Positions 16,429 to 25,116 of a DNA stretch of 43,009 nucleotides are shown in pieces. Where the stretch lies: positions 1 to 43,009 of the forward strand of contig JAJZEA010000025.1 of assembly GCA_021851335.1 (NCBI GenBank), written 5' to 3'. A program made the position numbers and the translations under genes. The notes beneath the pieces are model-generated. The model worked only from the letters and a program-made list of their open reading frames with translations, searched no databases and was not told where the DNA came from. The stretch is from Acidobacteriota bacterium. Lineage in GTDB: Bacteria > Acidobacteriota > Terriglobia > Terriglobales > Acidobacteriaceae. Each line of letters starts with the position of its first letter. Position 1 is the stretch's first letter.

Positions 16429-17414
16429 GGCGACCGTGGCTGGCTCCGCTGGTGCCGGTCTACGCGGCGGGATGGCTCCTGCGCGCGATGGCATTGCAAC
16501 ACGGCTGGGTGCGCAGGCAGCGGCTTCGCTGGCCGGTGATCAGCGTGGGCAGCGTCTCGGCCGGAGGAGCGGGCAAGACACCGCTGACCATTGCTCTGGC
16601 GCGTCTGCTTGTTGCTCATGGCATGGCTGTCGACGTGCTTTCGCGTGGCTATGGACGAAAAAGCCGAGAGACGCTTCTGGTGGACGCGAGCGGCGATGCG
16701 GAGACCTTTGGCGATGAGCCGCTGTTGATCGCGCGCGAGTCGGGAGTGCCTGTTCTGGTGGCTACGCAGCGATGGAAAGCCGGTGATATCGCGGAGCAAC
16801 AAGCCGTGTCGGGCTGCGCCGTGCACCTGTTGGATGATGGATTCCAGCATCGCCAATTGCACCGCGCGCTGGATATTGCCATGGTCAGCGCCGAAGATCT
16901 TTGCGACCATCTGCTGCCAGCGGGAAATCTGCGAGAGCCGCTGCGCGCGTTGCAGCGCGCAGACGCGCTGCTGGTGCGCGACGACGATGAACAGATGCTC
17001 ACCTGGCTCGCGCGACAGAAGATCCGGCAGACGATCTGGAGGTATCATCGCCAGATGCAATGGCCTACTGCCATGCCGCGGAAGGTCTTTGCGTTTTGTG
17101 GCATCGCGCGACCTGAAGCGTTTCTACGGGGACTGCGCGCAGGTGGCGTCGAGATCGCGGGGGAGCGTGTTCTGCGCGATCATCAGACGTATGCTGAGCA
17201 GGATGTGGCAAGGCTGTGCAAGGAGTTGCAGCAATGCGGCGCGCACGCCTTTGTGACTACGACAAAAGACCTGGCGCGGCTGGGCAATCGTGCCGATGCG
17301 CTGCGGCAAGTCGCCCCAGTCTTCTGTGCAGAGGTCATCCTCCAGTTTGCGGATGCGGTGGCTGTCGTCGAGCGCATTCGTACCGTGTGCGCTGAGGCGC
17401 GAGGGCAGGTCTGA
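16425..17414 (+). CDS. lpxK: Tetraacyldisaccharide 4'-kinase LpxK
   Basis: A 329-residue inner-membrane-associated kinase that phosphorylates the 4' position of lipid A disaccharide. Walker A is visible as SVSAGGAGKTPLT, preceded by a hydrophobic N-terminal segment (PLVPVYAAGWLLRAMAL). Diagnostic stretches are VLSRGYGRKS, GDEPLLIA, VHLLDDGFQHRQL and LPAGNLREPL. Start: ATG 16425 overlaps the waaA stop as ATGA; GTG 16419 is also possible. The heptosyltransferase gene follows after 17 nt. The waaA-lpxK order indicates one transcript for Kdo-lipid A assembly. Confidence 0.95.
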   Translation: MRRPWLAPLVPVYAAGWLLRAMALQHGWVRRQRLRWPVISVGSVSAGGAGKTPLTIALARLLVAHGMAVDVLSRGYGRKSRETLLVDASGDAETFGDEPLLIARESGVPVLVATQRWKAGDIAEQQAVSGCAVHLLDDGFQHRQLHRALDIAMVSAEDLCDHLLPAGNLREPLRALQRADALLVRDDDEQMLTWLARQKIRQTIWRYHRQMQWPTAMPRKVFAFCGIARPEAFLRGLRAGGVEIAGERVLRDHQTYAEQDVARLCKELQQCGAHAFVTTTKDLARLGNRADALRQVAPVFCAEVILQFADAVAVVERIRTVCAEARGQV

Positions 17415-17431
17415 AAACATCGCTGTGCGCT

Positions 17432-18565
17432 ATGAGAAAATCAGGTTTGCAGCGGCTGGCGCAATTTCGACTCCTGGTGGTGCGCCTTGGCGCAATGGGC
17501 GATATTCTGCACGCGCTTCCGGCTGTGACTGCTCTGCGACGAAGTCACCCGCTATGGCGCATTGACTGGCTGGTAGAGCCGCGCTGGCGGCCGCTGTTGG
17601 CCAGCCAGGAGGCACAAATCGGAGCCACGATCACGGACGAAGTGAGCCTTCACCGCGCAGCATCGCACCCTATCGTGGATGGTGTGCTGGAAGCTGATAC
17701 GCGCTTGTGGCGCAGGCAGGGTTTTCGTCGCGCCAGTGCCGCGGCAATCCTGCAGTTGCGGGCAAAGCTGCGCGCGGGTGAATACGACGCCGTGCTGGAG
17801 ATGCAAGGTGCGATTCGTTCGGCGGCGCTGGCGCGATTGACCGGCTGCCGACGCATCATTGGTGATACGCGCCCGCGTGAGGCGCCTGCGCGATGGTTCT
17901 ATACCGAGCCGGTGACCGCGCAGCCAGCAGATGCTGAAGAGCAGAAGCATGTGATTGATCGCGGATATGAACTGGCGTCGGCCATCGCTGCGGACCTGCT
18001 GGAAACCTGCGCGCCGGAGTTGCCTGTCGATGCTGCGGCGGAGTCCTGGTGCGACCGGGAGTGGGAGCGGTTGAGGCTCGGGCAAAATCCCTGCGCACTG
18101 GTTCATCCCGGTGCGGGATGGGGCGCGAAGCGATGGCCGGCAGAGCGCTATCGTGAAGTCGCGGCATGGCTGAGCGCGCAGGGCGTTCGCGTACTGGTCA
18201 ACGCAGGCCCTGGCGAGGATTCGCTTGCGGAAAGCGTTGCACAGGGAAACGAATCGGCGCAGGTGGTGCGCTCTTCGCTGGCCGAGCTTGTAGCGATGAC
18301 GCGGCGCGCCGCGCTGGTGATCGGCGGCGATACCGGACCACTGCATCTGGCCTGCGCTTTGGGTCGTCCTGTCGTGGGCATCTACGGCCCTACGGACCCT
18401 GCGCGCAATGGACCCTATCGCTTTCCCGGGGGTGAGGAGTGCGTGGTTCTGCGCACGCCAGAGAAGCGACGCGATCATCGACGACTGCCAGAGCCGGAGG
18501 CGGGCTTGTTGCAGATCGACGTGCAGGCAGTGCGTGCAGCGGCACAACGGCTGCTGAGCCGTTGA
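17432..18565 (+). CDS. waaC: Glycosyltransferase family 9 (lipopolysaccharide heptosyltransferase I type)
   Basis: This 377-residue GT-B enzyme has the GT9 N-terminus LLVVRLGAMGDILHALPAVTALR. The donor-side C-terminal half has LVHPGAGWGAKRWP, then GGDTGPLHLACALGRPVVGIYGPTDPARNGPY, both standard for ADP-heptose transferases. The acidic/basic pattern in the first half and the position right after waaA-lpxK favour heptosyltransferase I, which adds the first heptose to Kdo, but GT9 members can differ in acceptor, so the waaC label is by similarity and context. The ATG at 17432 has no strong ribosome binding site; coupling to lpxK (17 nt away) may help initiation. Confidence 0.88.
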   Translation: MRKSGLQRLAQFRLLVVRLGAMGDILHALPAVTALRRSHPLWRIDWLVEPRWRPLLASQEAQIGATITDEVSLHRAASHPIVDGVLEADTRLWRRQGFRRASAAAILQLRAKLRAGEYDAVLEMQGAIRSAALARLTGCRRIIGDTRPREAPARWFYTEPVTAQPADAEEQKHVIDRGYELASAIAADLLETCAPELPVDAAAESWCDREWERLRLGQNPCALVHPGAGWGAKRWPAERYREVAAWLSAQGVRVLVNAGPGEDSLAESVAQGNESAQVVRSSLAELVAMTRRAALVIGGDTGPLHLACALGRPVVGIYGPTDPARNGPYRFPGGEECVVLRTPEKRRDHRRLPEPEAGLLQIDVQAVRAAAQRLLSR

Positions 18566-18647
18566 TACACAAGGCGGCAAACAGCGTCGCAGCGATACAA
18601 TCAGCAAGGAATCAGTCCTGATTCGGTTTGGATGAAAGCACCCGGAA

Positions 18648-19283
18648 GTGGATGGTTATGCAGTGAAGGAACGGCCCCAAAATTCGGAGATCTGGATTGC
18701 CCGCTGGCGGCGCATTGCGCGCCGGATTCGCGTGCCACTGGGTTTTGTAGCCGCAGGTGTTTATCTGTGGCGGCTGCTGGATGCAGCGCCGCTTCCACCT
18801 GCGATTCTGGGCAGCCTGGTGCTGGTGCTGCCAGGTCTCTGGCTTCGTGGTTATGCGGCTGGATACGTGAAGAAAAATCAGGAGCTGACGCAAACCGGAC
18901 CCTATGCATACACGCGCAATCCTTTGTATCTGGGGTCGATTCTAATCGCTGCCGGTTTTGCCGTTGCGCTGATGAGCGTGGTTTTTGCGCTGTTGCTCGT
19001 CGTGGGATTTGTGTTGATCTATGTCCCGGTGATTGCTGGCGAAGAGGAGTTTCTGCGCGCAAACTTCGCTGACTATGACGAGTATTGCCGACGAGTTCCC
19101 CGCCTTTTGCCGAGGAGATTTCCCTCCGCCACCTCCAGCAGCGCATCCAACGCATCGGATGGAAAATTCTCCTTTGACCTGTATCGGCGTCATCGTGAAT
19201 ATCGTTCAGCACTGGGAGCGGCTGTGTTGTATGCGAGTTTGCTGGTCTCGCTTGCCTGGCATCTGCTTCACCAACATGGCTGA
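18648..19283 (+). CDS. ICMT/PEMT-like integral membrane methyltransferase
   Basis: A 211-residue membrane protein with about five helices. The methyltransferase core is GPYAYTRNPLYLGSILIAAGF, followed by a helical pair and EEEFLRANFADYDEYCRRVPRLLP, the pattern of the isoprenylcysteine carboxyl methyltransferase/phospholipid methyltransferase fold (SAM-binding His/Arg-Asn-Pro and C-terminal E-x-x-L...Y-x-x-Y...PR). Unusually, the core is followed by a 50-residue tail with an extra hydrophobic helix near the C-terminus (GAAVLYASLLVSLAWHLL). The start is uncertain: GTG 18648 or GTG 18663. Substrate is unknown; bacteria have no isoprenylated proteins of the eukaryotic kind, so lipids, quinones or small hydrophobic compounds are candidates. 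Confidence 0.82.
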   Translation: MDGYAVKERPQNSEIWIARWRRIARRIRVPLGFVAAGVYLWRLLDAAPLPPAILGSLVLVLPGLWLRGYAAGYVKKNQELTQTGPYAYTRNPLYLGSILIAAGFAVALMSVVFALLLVVGFVLIYVPVIAGEEEFLRANFADYDEYCRRVPRLLPRRFPSATSSSASNASDGKFSFDLYRRHREYRSALGAAVLYASLLVSLAWHLLHQHG

Positions 19284-19418
19284 TTTCCTTTGGAGGCAAA
19301 AGGGTTTTCCAGCCCGACGTGTGATTTTGACGTGGAACCAGAGTGCGCTGCATCCATCGTCTAGAATCTGAGTAGCACGTTACGTCCTGCGCGCGCTTTT
19401 TCTGGGACGCCTTTTCAC

Positions 19419-20255
19419 GTGCAGTGCAAGCGTGAATCTACCCGAAATCAATGTGAGGAGCTGGTTCTGAGATTTCGCAAGAGATATGTTGCTCTGTTGT
19501 GTTTTGCCGCGCTGGCTTGCTCGGCGCTTCCTGTTTCGGAGACATCCGAACAGCCGATTCCTCCGCTGCCCGCGCCGCGAGCAGGTTTTGAATTTCCTCA
19601 GAACGAAACCCTCACCTATGCCGTGGACTGGCGTGTCTTTCCCGCGGGTGTGGCTGTCCTGCATTTTGACGCTGACGGAGCGCGCGAACGGCTGACGGCG
19701 ACGGCCGACACCACAGGAGCGATCAACCTGCTCTTTCATGTTGCGGACCGCTTTCAGTCGAGCTTTGATCGTGAGCGCGGATGTACCACCGAGTTTGACA
19801 AGCAGACAGTGGAGGGACGCAGGCGTATCAACTCCACGCTTCGTCTGGACTACGGCGCTGGCAAGTCTATTCTGGATCAACGAAACCTGGTCAACGGGCA
19901 GAAGAAACGCATAGAAAACCAGATTCCAGACTGCCTGACGGATTTGCTTACAGGAGTGTTTTACGCCTCTTCGCAGCCGATGGAGATTGGCCACGATTTT
20001 GATCTGCCGGTTGCGGACCCATTGCGCACGGTGCGTGTGACGATGAAGGTGGAAAGCCGGGAAGAAGTGAAGACGCAGGCGGGTAGTTTTCATACGATTC
20101 GCGTGCAGCCGACAGCAGATGCCGGCGTGGTCAAAAACCGCGGAGATATCTGGATTTGGTACACCGATGACGCACGCCATCTGCCCGTGCAAATGCGCGC
20201 CAGGCTCTTTTGGGGCACCATAACCTTCCGTCTGACCTCGGCAGAAGACCATTAA
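19419..20255 (+). CDS. DUF3108 protein with N-terminal export signal
   Basis: The mature part matches DUF3108: ETLTYAVDWRVFPAGVAVLHFDA near the start, FHVADRFQSSFD, and the C-terminal GDIWIWYTDDARHLPVQMR followed by ARLFWGTITFRLTS. The fold is expected to be an all-beta periplasmic barrel; the role is unknown. The N-terminus RFRKRYVALLCFAALACSALP is a signal peptide. The start is unclear: GTG 19419 opens the frame, but the only strong ribosome binding site, GAGGAG at 19455-19460, points to CTG 19467 six nt later, which would put the signal peptide right at the N-terminus. The stop codon nearly touches that of comEC on the other strand. Confidence 0.8.
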   Translation: MQCKRESTRNQCEELVLRFRKRYVALLCFAALACSALPVSETSEQPIPPLPAPRAGFEFPQNETLTYAVDWRVFPAGVAVLHFDADGARERLTATADTTGAINLLFHVADRFQSSFDRERGCTTEFDKQTVEGRRRINSTLRLDYGAGKSILDQRNLVNGQKKRIENQIPDCLTDLLTGVFYASSQPMEIGHDFDLPVADPLRTVRVTMKVESREEVKTQAGSFHTIRVQPTADAGVVKNRGDIWIWYTDDARHLPVQMRARLFWGTITFRLTSAEDH

Positions 20256-20271
20256 AGAGCAGTTCGCTCTT
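20255..20271. terminator. Small hairpin spanning the convergent stops of the DUF3108 gene and comEC
   Basis: AAGAGC (20255-20260) and GCTCTT (20266-20271) pair around AGTTC. The stem covers the 14-nt gap between the two stop codons. It is short and lacks a good T-tract, so a terminator role is only suggested by position. Confidence 0.3.
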
Positions 20272-23032
20272 ATCGGTTGTCTGGATTTGGATCTGTGCTC
20301 AGCATCGTCTGAGGCCGACACATGGGCATGGCAAACACTTCGCTGCCGTTGAGCAAAAAACACGTGGTTCCATCCAGGTCTGTGCGAAACGTGCGTACAT
20401 GCGCGGCTTGCAACTCGGCCAGAACCTCGGGCCGAGGATGGCCGAAGTGATTGTGCAGCCCGCAGGAGATCACCGCCCACTGTGGAGAAACTGCTGCAAG
20501 AAATGCAGGCTGCGTACTGGTTCGGCTGCCATGGTGGCCCACCTTCAGGATCGTGCTCTTGAGTGAACCCTGGCGCATGATGCTGTCTTCTTCCGGAGCC
20601 TCGGCATCACCCGCCAGCAGCACTGATTCTGACCCCCAGACGGCGCGCATCACCAGCGAATCGTCATTGGTGGGCTGCGCTGCGGGAGTGTAGTCTGCGG
20701 ATGGCGCAAGCACATCAAAGCGCACCTGATCCAGATGCCGTGCATCGCCTTGATGCAGCTTTTCTACTTGCGTTCCCGCTTGCGCTGCCTGCTGCAACAG
20801 AGCTTGGTAAGCGGGTACCGGCGGATTCTTTGCCACCCAGAGTTCGCGAGGCCGAAAGTTGCGTATCACCGCGTTTAATCCGCCCATATGATCTGCATGA
20901 GCGTGGGTCAGCACGACGGTATCCAGACGTCGGATTCCGCGCGACCAGAGGACCGCTGAGACTACATCCTCACCGATCTCAAACGACTGCGAACCAGCCG
21001 TCGAATGAGCATAATCCAGCAGTCCGCCACCATCGATCAGCATGGTGTGATGATCCGGCGTTATCAAAAGCAGCGAATCTCCCTGGCCAACGTCGATGGC
21101 CTGAAAAAGCAGCGCGTGGGCTGGCGCATCGATGGGTCGCGGCCACAGCAGTATGGGGAGAACGAGAAGCAGCGCTGCCAGCGCGCTCAACCGGAAAAAC
21201 CGTTGCGCCTGCGCAGACAGAGCAATGGCAACCATGAGGACCAGAACAACCAGCAGCGAAGCCAGCAATGTCGGCGAAGGCAGGCGAATATCAGCCCACT
21301 GCTGCTGCGCAAAAAAGTTGATCGCCCCTTTCGCCACATGTAGCAGGAAAGCGGCACATGCAGCCGGCACAAGCGCCAGCGGAGGCCACAGCATCAAGGC
21401 TCCCAGCATCAGCATCGCAATCGGAAGCAGGATGGACAGCAGTGGAAGCACGATCAGATTGACCGGCAGAGCAGCCAGCGTGAAGCGATGAAAATACATC
21501 GCCATGGGTAGCGCCAGAGCAAGCTCGACGATGAGGCTTGTCCAGGCAATCTCGACCAGACGCAGCACAAGCCGTGCACAGACGCCAACCAGTGCCTGTG
21601 CGCGATTCAAAGGAAGAGCCGGCGAGGCCTGTTGCGCCAGCCATCGCAACTGCGCGCGAAAGAGAAGCATTCTCGGCGTGAAGGAAGCGTCCCTTTGAGT
21701 TTGTGGAAATCGGCGCGTTGCCGCGATCAATGGCTGCACCGTGTTTTCCAGCATAGGCAGCGCGATTCCTGCGATGGACAAGACGGAGAGCAGAGTCATT
21801 TGCAGGCTGGCGTTGAGGATGCTGCCTGGCTGCTCCGCCAAAATGCAAATCGCCGCAAATCCAATCAGGTTGAGTGAAGAGCGCTGCCGATAGATCAGCC
21901 TTCCAACTAAGTACAGTGCGATCATCCAGAAGGACCGCTGGACGGGAATCGAAAATCCTGTAGCCAAAGCAAACAGCAGCGTGCAGGCTAGTGTGATCCA
22001 TGTAGCAACGCTGCGCGAGGCACGCATGGATTCGCTGAGCCAAAGCACGAGTGCGGCAAGAATCGCCAGGTGCAGGCCGGAGACGACCACGAGATGGAAA
22101 GTTCCAGTGCGCTCAAAGCTGTTGCGCAAGGGGCGATCCAGCAGACGCCGGTCGCCGGTGAGCATCGCTGTCAGCATGGCAGCATCTTCCGGCTGTACCC
22201 TCAGCAGCGCAGGCAAGAACCGCATGGTCGCGGGTAGCTGCTCGATGCGTGAGGCCAAGCGCTCCTGCCATTGATTCAACAGGCAGGCTGCTCTGTTCTC
22301 GCCCGCAATATTGATCCGTTGCAGACGATCCGGCAGATACGCAGAAACGCTTCCACTGGCGGAGATGGATTGGGTTGCAAGATACTGTTCGCGGCTCCAG
22401 ACTCCCGGGTCGTGGTAGACAGCAGGCGAAAGGAGTTGCGTTACCACCTCTACCTGATCGCCGCAGTGGAGCGTTGTCGGAGTCTTGATTCGCCACTGAG
22501 CCGTCATGCGTATTCGCTGCGCAGTCGAGGTCGGCAGCGGCAGCAACTGATCGCTGGTGTCGTTGATGGATTCAGCTTGAGAAACCTGCAAGTCAAAGGA
22601 CTGCGAGGATGTTGATGGACCACTGAATGCTGAGTTGTCCTCGTTGTCGACCTCTGTGGCGCTGTCGCGATGCAGTGGTTCCGCGGCGACAACTGTGCCT
22701 TCCAGCGTACGCAGCAAGCCGTCGTTCAAAGCGCGAATCGCTGGTGACGGAGCGGGTTGTGGTGCAGTCTGCGCCGACCAGTAGCCAAGCGAAATCCAAA
22801 GTAAACTCAGCGCGATCCACGCCACGCGGGGTGCTCGAAAGATGCTGATCCCTGCCAACGCAGCCAGCGCCAGCAGCGCGGCGAGCAGCAGGCCAGGGTG
22901 GAAATAGAACGACTGCGCGAGAAAAACGCCCATCGCAAACAAAAGCGCAGCAATCAGCAGCGGAGCGCGCAGGATGATGCTAATTTGCTGGGGGATCCAA
23001 GCCGAATTGCTGGATGCGCTGGCTTCCGACAC
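20270..23032 (-). CDS. comEC: ComEC/Rec2-family DNA-uptake channel with metallo-beta-lactamase domain
   Basis: This 920-residue inner-membrane protein carries the three parts of full ComEC: an N-terminal extracytoplasmic OB-like region (DUF4131, about residues 30-230) after the first helices, the competence core with multiple helices (from FERTGTFHLVVVSGLHLAIL at about residue 310), and a C-terminal metallo-beta-lactamase domain with HAHADH (residues 710-715) plus DIDVGQGDSLLL-type and VGHHGS motifs, read here as AIDVGQGDS and KVGHHGSRTS. It forms the channel for single-stranded DNA in natural transformation; the MBL domain is thought to degrade the other strand. The start is GTG at 23032, with GGGAG 6 nt upstream. 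It is last in the valS-to-comEC run, 75 nt after rlmD. No other competence gene is in the window. Confidence 0.95.
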   Translation of the reverse strand: MSEASASSNSAWIPQQISIILRAPLLIAALLFAMGVFLAQSFYFHPGLLLAALLALAALAGISIFRAPRVAWIALSLLWISLGYWSAQTAPQPAPSPAIRALNDGLLRTLEGTVVAAEPLHRDSATEVDNEDNSAFSGPSTSSQSFDLQVSQAESINDTSDQLLPLPTSTAQRIRMTAQWRIKTPTTLHCGDQVEVVTQLLSPAVYHDPGVWSREQYLATQSISASGSVSAYLPDRLQRINIAGENRAACLLNQWQERLASRIEQLPATMRFLPALLRVQPEDAAMLTAMLTGDRRLLDRPLRNSFERTGTFHLVVVSGLHLAILAALVLWLSESMRASRSVATWITLACTLLFALATGFSIPVQRSFWMIALYLVGRLIYRQRSSLNLIGFAAICILAEQPGSILNASLQMTLLSVLSIAGIALPMLENTVQPLIAATRRFPQTQRDASFTPRMLLFRAQLRWLAQQASPALPLNRAQALVGVCARLVLRLVEIAWTSLIVELALALPMAMYFHRFTLAALPVNLIVLPLLSILLPIAMLMLGALMLWPPLALVPAACAAFLLHVAKGAINFFAQQQWADIRLPSPTLLASLLVVLVLMVAIALSAQAQRFFRLSALAALLLVLPILLWPRPIDAPAHALLFQAIDVGQGDSLLLITPDHHTMLIDGGGLLDYAHSTAGSQSFEIGEDVVSAVLWSRGIRRLDTVVLTHAHADHMGGLNAVIRNFRPRELWVAKNPPVPAYQALLQQAAQAGTQVEKLHQGDARHLDQVRFDVLAPSADYTPAAQPTNDDSLVMRAVWGSESVLLAGDAEAPEEDSIMRQGSLKSTILKVGHHGSRTSTQPAFLAAVSPQWAVISCGLHNHFGHPRPEVLAELQAAHVRTFRTDLDGTTCFLLNGSEVFAMPMCRPQTMLSTDPNPDNR

Positions 23033-23107
23033 GCGAGGCTCCCTGCAAGAGATGGGTAGTCCACAACAGCGCAGTTCAGGGGAAAGCAGTGCAGTCGAGC
23101 GATGAAT

Positions 23108-24418
23108 TCACAGAGTCTTTTTCTGAACCAATTTCACCACAGACTCGCAATGGTACGTCTGCGGAAATAAATCTACCAGATGAATCGACTCGATTTGAAA
23201 TCGTTCCGCAGTCAGCAGCTTCAAATCTCGAGCAAGCGTAATCGGATCGCAGGAGACATAGGTCATTCGAGGTGCATGAATGGCGGCGAGCAGCGAACAT
23301 GTGTTTGCATCCAGCCCGGCTCGCGGAGGATCGAGCACAATGAAATCCGGACGCGGCTCACGTTGAAGTCGATTGCTTTCGAGGAAGGCAAGCGTGGACA
23401 GGTGCATAGCTCGACTGCTGGGCCGATCCAGCGCAACGGCCAGGGATGCAAATGAAGCATCCGCGCCTTCCACCGCTGTCACGCGCTCAAACTGCGACTC
23501 CAGCGCACGGGCAAAAAAGCCCACACCCGCAAAAAGATCCCAGGCCAGCGTGCCGCTTTCCTGGCCCACTACAAGATCACGAAACGATTCCAGCAGCCAG
23601 CGATTGACCTGAAAGAAAGCGCCGGCAGGAACCGTATAATCGAGATTCGCAACGCGGTAGAGCAGAGCATCACACCCTGCTCGTGCACGGATTGCATCCA
23701 TCGCCTCGTTGTTGCGTCCTGCCAGTGCAATTCCAGCCAACGGCCGGTCAATCGCAGCGATCATTTCACCAAGCGCCGCAGAGATGGAAGCGTTGTTGTC
23801 TGTATGGCGCGCAAAGAGCGTAACCAGCACCGCATCCTCTGCTGGATTTGTCATCAGTTCCATCTCATCGACATCGTCCAGATGACCGTGTTGCCGCAGC
23901 CACTCCGCGACGCGATCCGCAACCGGCAGCAGCGAAGGAGCAGCAATCGGACACTCCACAACCGGAATGACAGTGTGTGACGAACGGGCACGATAGCCAA
24001 TGGTTCGATGCGCGTTATTCGCGCCAACGGCAAGGCGAATGCGATTGCGATAGGCCCACGGATGGGCGCTCAGAGTCTCGATCCTGGCGGGAATGGCAAG
24101 GCCTTCGCGCGTGAGTGCTTCAGCCAGAACTTGATGTTTCAGGCGAAGCTGCATCTCTGGGCTGGCATGTTGATAGTGGCATCCGCCACACTGGCCAAAG
24201 TGCGCACATGCAGGCGTACTGCGCTCGGGCGAGAGGCTTATCAGCGTATCGACCTCGGCTCGCGCAAAGCGTCGCTTTACCTCGCGAACGCGAACGCTGG
24301 CAACTTCACCGGGCAGAAGAAACGGAGTGAAGACGGCTTGACCGTCGAAGCGCGCAAGAAAGTCTCCACCGTAGAGGGGCTTGTCGATGCGCACTTCGAT
24401 GTGGTCTTCGGGCTTCAT
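23108..24418 (-). CDS. rlmD: 23S rRNA (uracil-C5)-methyltransferase, RlmD/TrmA family
   Basis: A 436-residue SAM-dependent enzyme with an N-terminal TRAM-like domain (residues 1-60), an iron-sulfur cluster site formed by Cys71, Cys77 and Cys80 (CAHFGQCGGC) with Cys156 (VVECPIA), and a C-terminal methyltransferase domain with FFQVN, DLFAGVGFFA and VLDPPRAGLD. The catalytic cysteine is Cys390 in YVSCDPITLARDL. Family members make m5U1939 or m5U747 in 23S rRNA or m5U54 in tRNA; the [4Fe-4S] site favours the RlmD/RlmC side. The ATG overlaps the stop of the upstream hypothetical gene by 4 nt (24415-24418). The exact target base cannot be read from sequence. Confidence 0.9.
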   Translation of the reverse strand: MKPEDHIEVRIDKPLYGGDFLARFDGQAVFTPFLLPGEVASVRVREVKRRFARAEVDTLISLSPERSTPACAHFGQCGGCHYQHASPEMQLRLKHQVLAEALTREGLAIPARIETLSAHPWAYRNRIRLAVGANNAHRTIGYRARSSHTVIPVVECPIAAPSLLPVADRVAEWLRQHGHLDDVDEMELMTNPAEDAVLVTLFARHTDNNASISAALGEMIAAIDRPLAGIALAGRNNEAMDAIRARAGCDALLYRVANLDYTVPAGAFFQVNRWLLESFRDLVVGQESGTLAWDLFAGVGFFARALESQFERVTAVEGADASFASLAVALDRPSSRAMHLSTLAFLESNRLQREPRPDFIVLDPPRAGLDANTCSLLAAIHAPRMTYVSCDPITLARDLKLLTAERFQIESIHLVDLFPQTYHCESVVKLVQKKTL

Positions 24419-25116
24419 GCGTGCCTCATGTAAAACAGGCTCAGCCGTTGCAGCCCATAGTGTTCGATCAGTCGCTTGTGCAGATACTGTCGCTGCACAA
24501 GCTGCATTTGCGCTGCCTGCATGCGCGCGCGAAATGCGGCCAGATCACGCGCCGCCTGCTGCTTCCATTCGATCAGCAGAGGTTCGGGAGTGGCCGACAG
24601 CAGCGCTGCAAACAGCTTTTCTTCGAGTGCGCTGAGCGTGGTTTCGAGTTGCTCCAGATTGGCGGAGGAGTAATCGGTCTTCGAGGCCAGTTCTTGCAGG
24701 TGAAGCGCAATGGAGCGGCAGGTTTCCTGTGCAATCGGTGCCGCAAGCAGGGGTTCGGCAGCTGATCGCAGGTGGTTGCCAATCTGCACCGTGGTGAAGT
24801 CGGAGTTTGCATCCGCTCGCGGGTGTGCGCCGGTTGCAGCTTCCTTCATCTGATCGGCTGCCTCCATCACGGCCTGCGAGCACCACGCAAGTCCGTTGAT
24901 GCGCGAAGTGGCGCGTGAGCGCTTGCGAGCCTCATATTTGTCAAAGGCATCGTCGATTCCTCGCAGCACAGCGGCCAGAGGTATGCCAGCCTCGCGCCAG
25001 CTTTCGATCAATGCCCAGTCCAGCGTGGAAAGCAGCAGCAGTGTGCCGCGACGACGCTGAAAGTGCTCTTCAATTTCCGTAAAGTAGTTGACGTAGTTCT
25101 GCGCCAAAGTAATCAC
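24415..25116 (-). CDS. Uncharacterised helical protein coupled between coaX and rlmD
   Basis: A 233-residue protein of unknown family. It is almost all helical and soluble: an N-terminal segment (ITLAQNYVNYFTEIEEHFQRRRG) with LLLLSTLDWALIESWREAGIPLAAVLRGID, a Cys- and Lys-containing middle (KYEARKRSRATSRINGLAWC), and a C-terminal half with heptad-like spacing that suggests a coiled coil. The start is GTG 25116, overlapping the coaX stop as GTGA; its own stop overlaps the rlmD start as ATGA. Both junctions imply translational coupling, so the gene is certainly expressed with its neighbours. I recall similar unnamed genes in acidobacterial genomes next to RlmD-type genes, which would suit an rRNA-related role, but that is inference. 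Confidence 0.85.
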   Translation of the reverse strand: MITLAQNYVNYFTEIEEHFQRRRGTLLLLSTLDWALIESWREAGIPLAAVLRGIDDAFDKYEARKRSRATSRINGLAWCSQAVMEAADQMKEAATGAHPRADANSDFTTVQIGNHLRSAAEPLLAAPIAQETCRSIALHLQELASKTDYSSANLEQLETTLSALEEKLFAALLSATPEPLLIEWKQQAARDLAAFRARMQAAQMQLVQRQYLHKRLIEHYGLQRLSLFYMRHA

